From positions 1-35,465 of the forward strand of contig QKIQ01000040.1 of the NCBI GenBank assembly GCA_003249555.1: a DNA stretch of 35,465 nucleotides, given 5' to 3'. Origin of the DNA: Clostridia bacterium (lineage in GTDB: Bacteria; Bacillota; Clostridia; Christensenellales; SZUA-584). Both the position numbers and the translations under genes were made by a program. Under the pieces are notes generated by a model that did not search any database, was not told the origin of the DNA, and saw only the letters and a program-made list of their open reading frames with translations. Below, in pieces: positions 34,325-35,465 of this stretch; position 1 is the first letter of the stretch, and each line of letters starts with the position of its first letter.

Positions 34325-34357
34325 ATTGTTGACAACTGTATGGCAACAATCTATACT
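34325..34357 (+). promoter_or_regulatory. Consensus promoter with embedded operator upstream of the WYL regulator
   Basis: TTGACA (34329-34334), 17 bases, TATACT (34352-34357) is a near-perfect sigma-A promoter. A perfect 7-bp inverted repeat, ATTGTTG (34325-34331) and CAACAAT (34344-34350), overlaps the -35 and spacer. It is a likely autoregulatory operator shared with the divergent hydrolase gene. Confidence 0.65.
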
Positions 34358-34389
34358 GTTAACAAAAAATTGGGGGATGCGGCTATCAG

Positions 34390-35325
34390 ATGAAAGTTGA
34401 CAGGCTTGTTAGCATTATTATGATACTTCTTGAAAAAGAGCGCATAGGCGCACAGGCGTTAGCAGATATGTTTGAAGTTTCACTCCGCACAATCTACCGC
34501 GACATAGACACTATCAACATGGCGGGTATTCCTGTTCGCGGGGCATCCGGCGTCGGTGGCGGCTTTGAAATCATGCAGAAATACAAGATTGATCGTAAGG
34601 TTTTTTCGACTGCCGATCTTTCCGCTATCTTGATGGGGCTTTCCAGTCTTTCCAACATGATACGAGGTGATGAACTGGTAAACGCCCTCGCTAAAGTCAA
34701 GAGTTTTATTCCCGCTGACAGAGCAAAAGACATTGAATTAAAAGTAAATCAAATATATATAGATTTAAGCCCGTGGATGGGCAACAGTTACATACAATTA
34801 TATTTAGAAATTATTAAAACAGCTTTACAGGATAGCAAGCTGCTTTCGTTTGATTATATAGACCGCTACGGAAATAAAACCGCACGAACAGCCGAGCCGT
34901 ATCAGCTTGTGTTAAAAAGTAGTCATTGGTATTGGCAAGGGTATTGCCATAAAAGAAATGATTTTCGCTTATTTAAACTATCCCGCATATCAAACCTACA
35001 AATACGAGAGGAATCTTTTTCACCACGAGATTATCAAAAGCCGAGACTAGATTTTATGGATATTTTGGCAACTATGCAAAGAATAATCAAAATCCGTATT
35101 CATAAATCTGTCATGAATAGGGTGCTTGATTATTGCGCTTATGAACACTTTTCGCCAGACGGCGATGAGCATTTCATTGTTAGTTTTCCTTTCATAGAGA
35201 ACGAATACTACTACAATATTCTTTTCAGTTTTGGGGATAAATGCGAGTGTTTAGAGCCGTTACATATCCGCACAGAAATGAAGCGTAGAATACATGATAT
35301 AGCTATCATTTACGAAAGTTATTAA
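34390..35325 (+). CDS. YafY-type transcriptional regulator (HTH plus WYL domain)
   Basis: 311 residues. N-terminal helix-turn-helix: KVDRLVSIIMILLEKERIGAQ, then ALADMFEVSLRTIYRDIDTINMAGIPV and the GxxGGGFEI wing. The WYL part (about 135-225) contains SFDYIDRYGNKTARTAEPYQLVLKS with HWYWQGYCHKRNDFRLFKLSRI. A C-terminal WCX-like portion follows. WYL domains sense nucleotides or nucleic acids, or other small ligands. The stop codon lies within TTAA, immediately followed by a putative insertion-sequence end, so the natural C-terminus may have been a little different. GGGGGA lies 14 bases upstream of the ATG, a weakly placed binding site. Confidence 0.9.
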   Translation: MKVDRLVSIIMILLEKERIGAQALADMFEVSLRTIYRDIDTINMAGIPVRGASGVGGGFEIMQKYKIDRKVFSTADLSAILMGLSSLSNMIRGDELVNALAKVKSFIPADRAKDIELKVNQIYIDLSPWMGNSYIQLYLEIIKTALQDSKLLSFDYIDRYGNKTARTAEPYQLVLKSSHWYWQGYCHKRNDFRLFKLSRISNLQIREESFSPRDYQKPRLDFMDILATMQRIIKIRIHKSVMNRVLDYCAYEHFSPDGDEHFIVSFPFIENEYYYNILFSFGDKCECLEPLHIRTEMKRRIHDIAIIYESY

Positions 35326-35465
35326 GGGCACCTCTAAAAACCATACAAATCAGTACCCAGTCAACCAACGCGGGATTTATTCCGCTTCAGAAAGCCTATG
35401 CACCAATGTAAAGGCTTATTGAGCCTCAGATTTTTCGCACCCCGCTGAATAATAGGCAGACTCAT
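35326..35465. mobile_element. Possible terminal part of an insertion sequence
   Basis: GGGCACCTCTAAAAACC starts directly after a TTAA (35322-35325) and looks like the inverted-repeat end of an IS5-like or related DDE element that targets TTAA. On the minus strand an open frame enters from the window edge and stops near 35361, which could be the end of a transposase, but it is too short to identify. The other end lies outside the window. Confidence 0.3.

Overview
The window comes from an endospore-forming, low- to mid-GC member of the Bacillota, most probably class Clostridia. The evidence is a gerK-type germination receptor operon (23584-27479), AGGAGG-type ribosome binding sites, hairpin-plus-T-tract terminators and a small Cys-rich protein of a kind I associate with Clostridia. 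Most of it reads as ordinary, densely packed chromosome. The right end (about 33.6-35.5 kb) has signs of mobile-element traffic.

Layout. (1) 1-1514: start of an HlyD-type membrane fusion protein, cut by the window edge. (2) 1692-4937: a 1081-residue three-part enzyme (acyl adenylation, carrier, PLP-dependent alpha-oxoamine synthase). (3) 5058-9803: methionine and one-carbon block, with a PHP hydrolase, cobalamin-dependent methionine synthase lacking its reactivation domain, that domain as a separate upstream gene, and a divergent metF. (4) 9807-12860: a PAS/GGDEF diguanylate cyclase, a possible orphan small RNA, tRNA-Leu(CAA), and an ArsR-type repressor divergent from a 63-residue Cys-rich peptide gene. 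(5) 12942-19231: a six-gene polyamine operon, transcribed speD, arginine decarboxylase, speE, speB, carboxy(nor)spermidine dehydrogenase, nspC. It is preceded by a hairpin-rich stretch ending in a terminator-like structure 34 bases before speD. (6) 19774-23343: an amino-acid permease and a secreted GH18 enzyme with three SH3 repeats. (7) 23584-27479: germination receptor operon A-C-B, whose first gene seems to lack a standard start codon. (8) 27518-31517: metY, ferritin, and a NifX-like, Mrp-type ATPase and DUF134 set suggesting Fe-S or iron handling. (9) 31527-33565: a YyaL/DUF255 gene broken by 20 extra bases exactly at its CxxC motif. (10) 33607-35465: remnant of a large serine recombinase, an isochorismatase-family hydrolase divergent from a WYL regulator, and what looks like an insertion-sequence end at a TTAA coinciding with the regulator's stop codon.

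How the parts fit. MetF, MetH with its activator, and MetY make methionine, hence AdoMet. SpeD decarboxylates AdoMet for the polyamine operon. That operon holds both the aminopropyltransferase route (SpeD/SpeE) and the carboxyspermidine route (dehydrogenase/NspC), so it could make spermidine twice over or extend it to a longer polyamine. The most interesting items are this hybrid operon and its leader, the adenylation-carrier-oxoamine synthase fusion, the precise insertion in the YyaL gene, the ArsR/Cys-rich peptide pair and the orphan RNA beside the tRNA.
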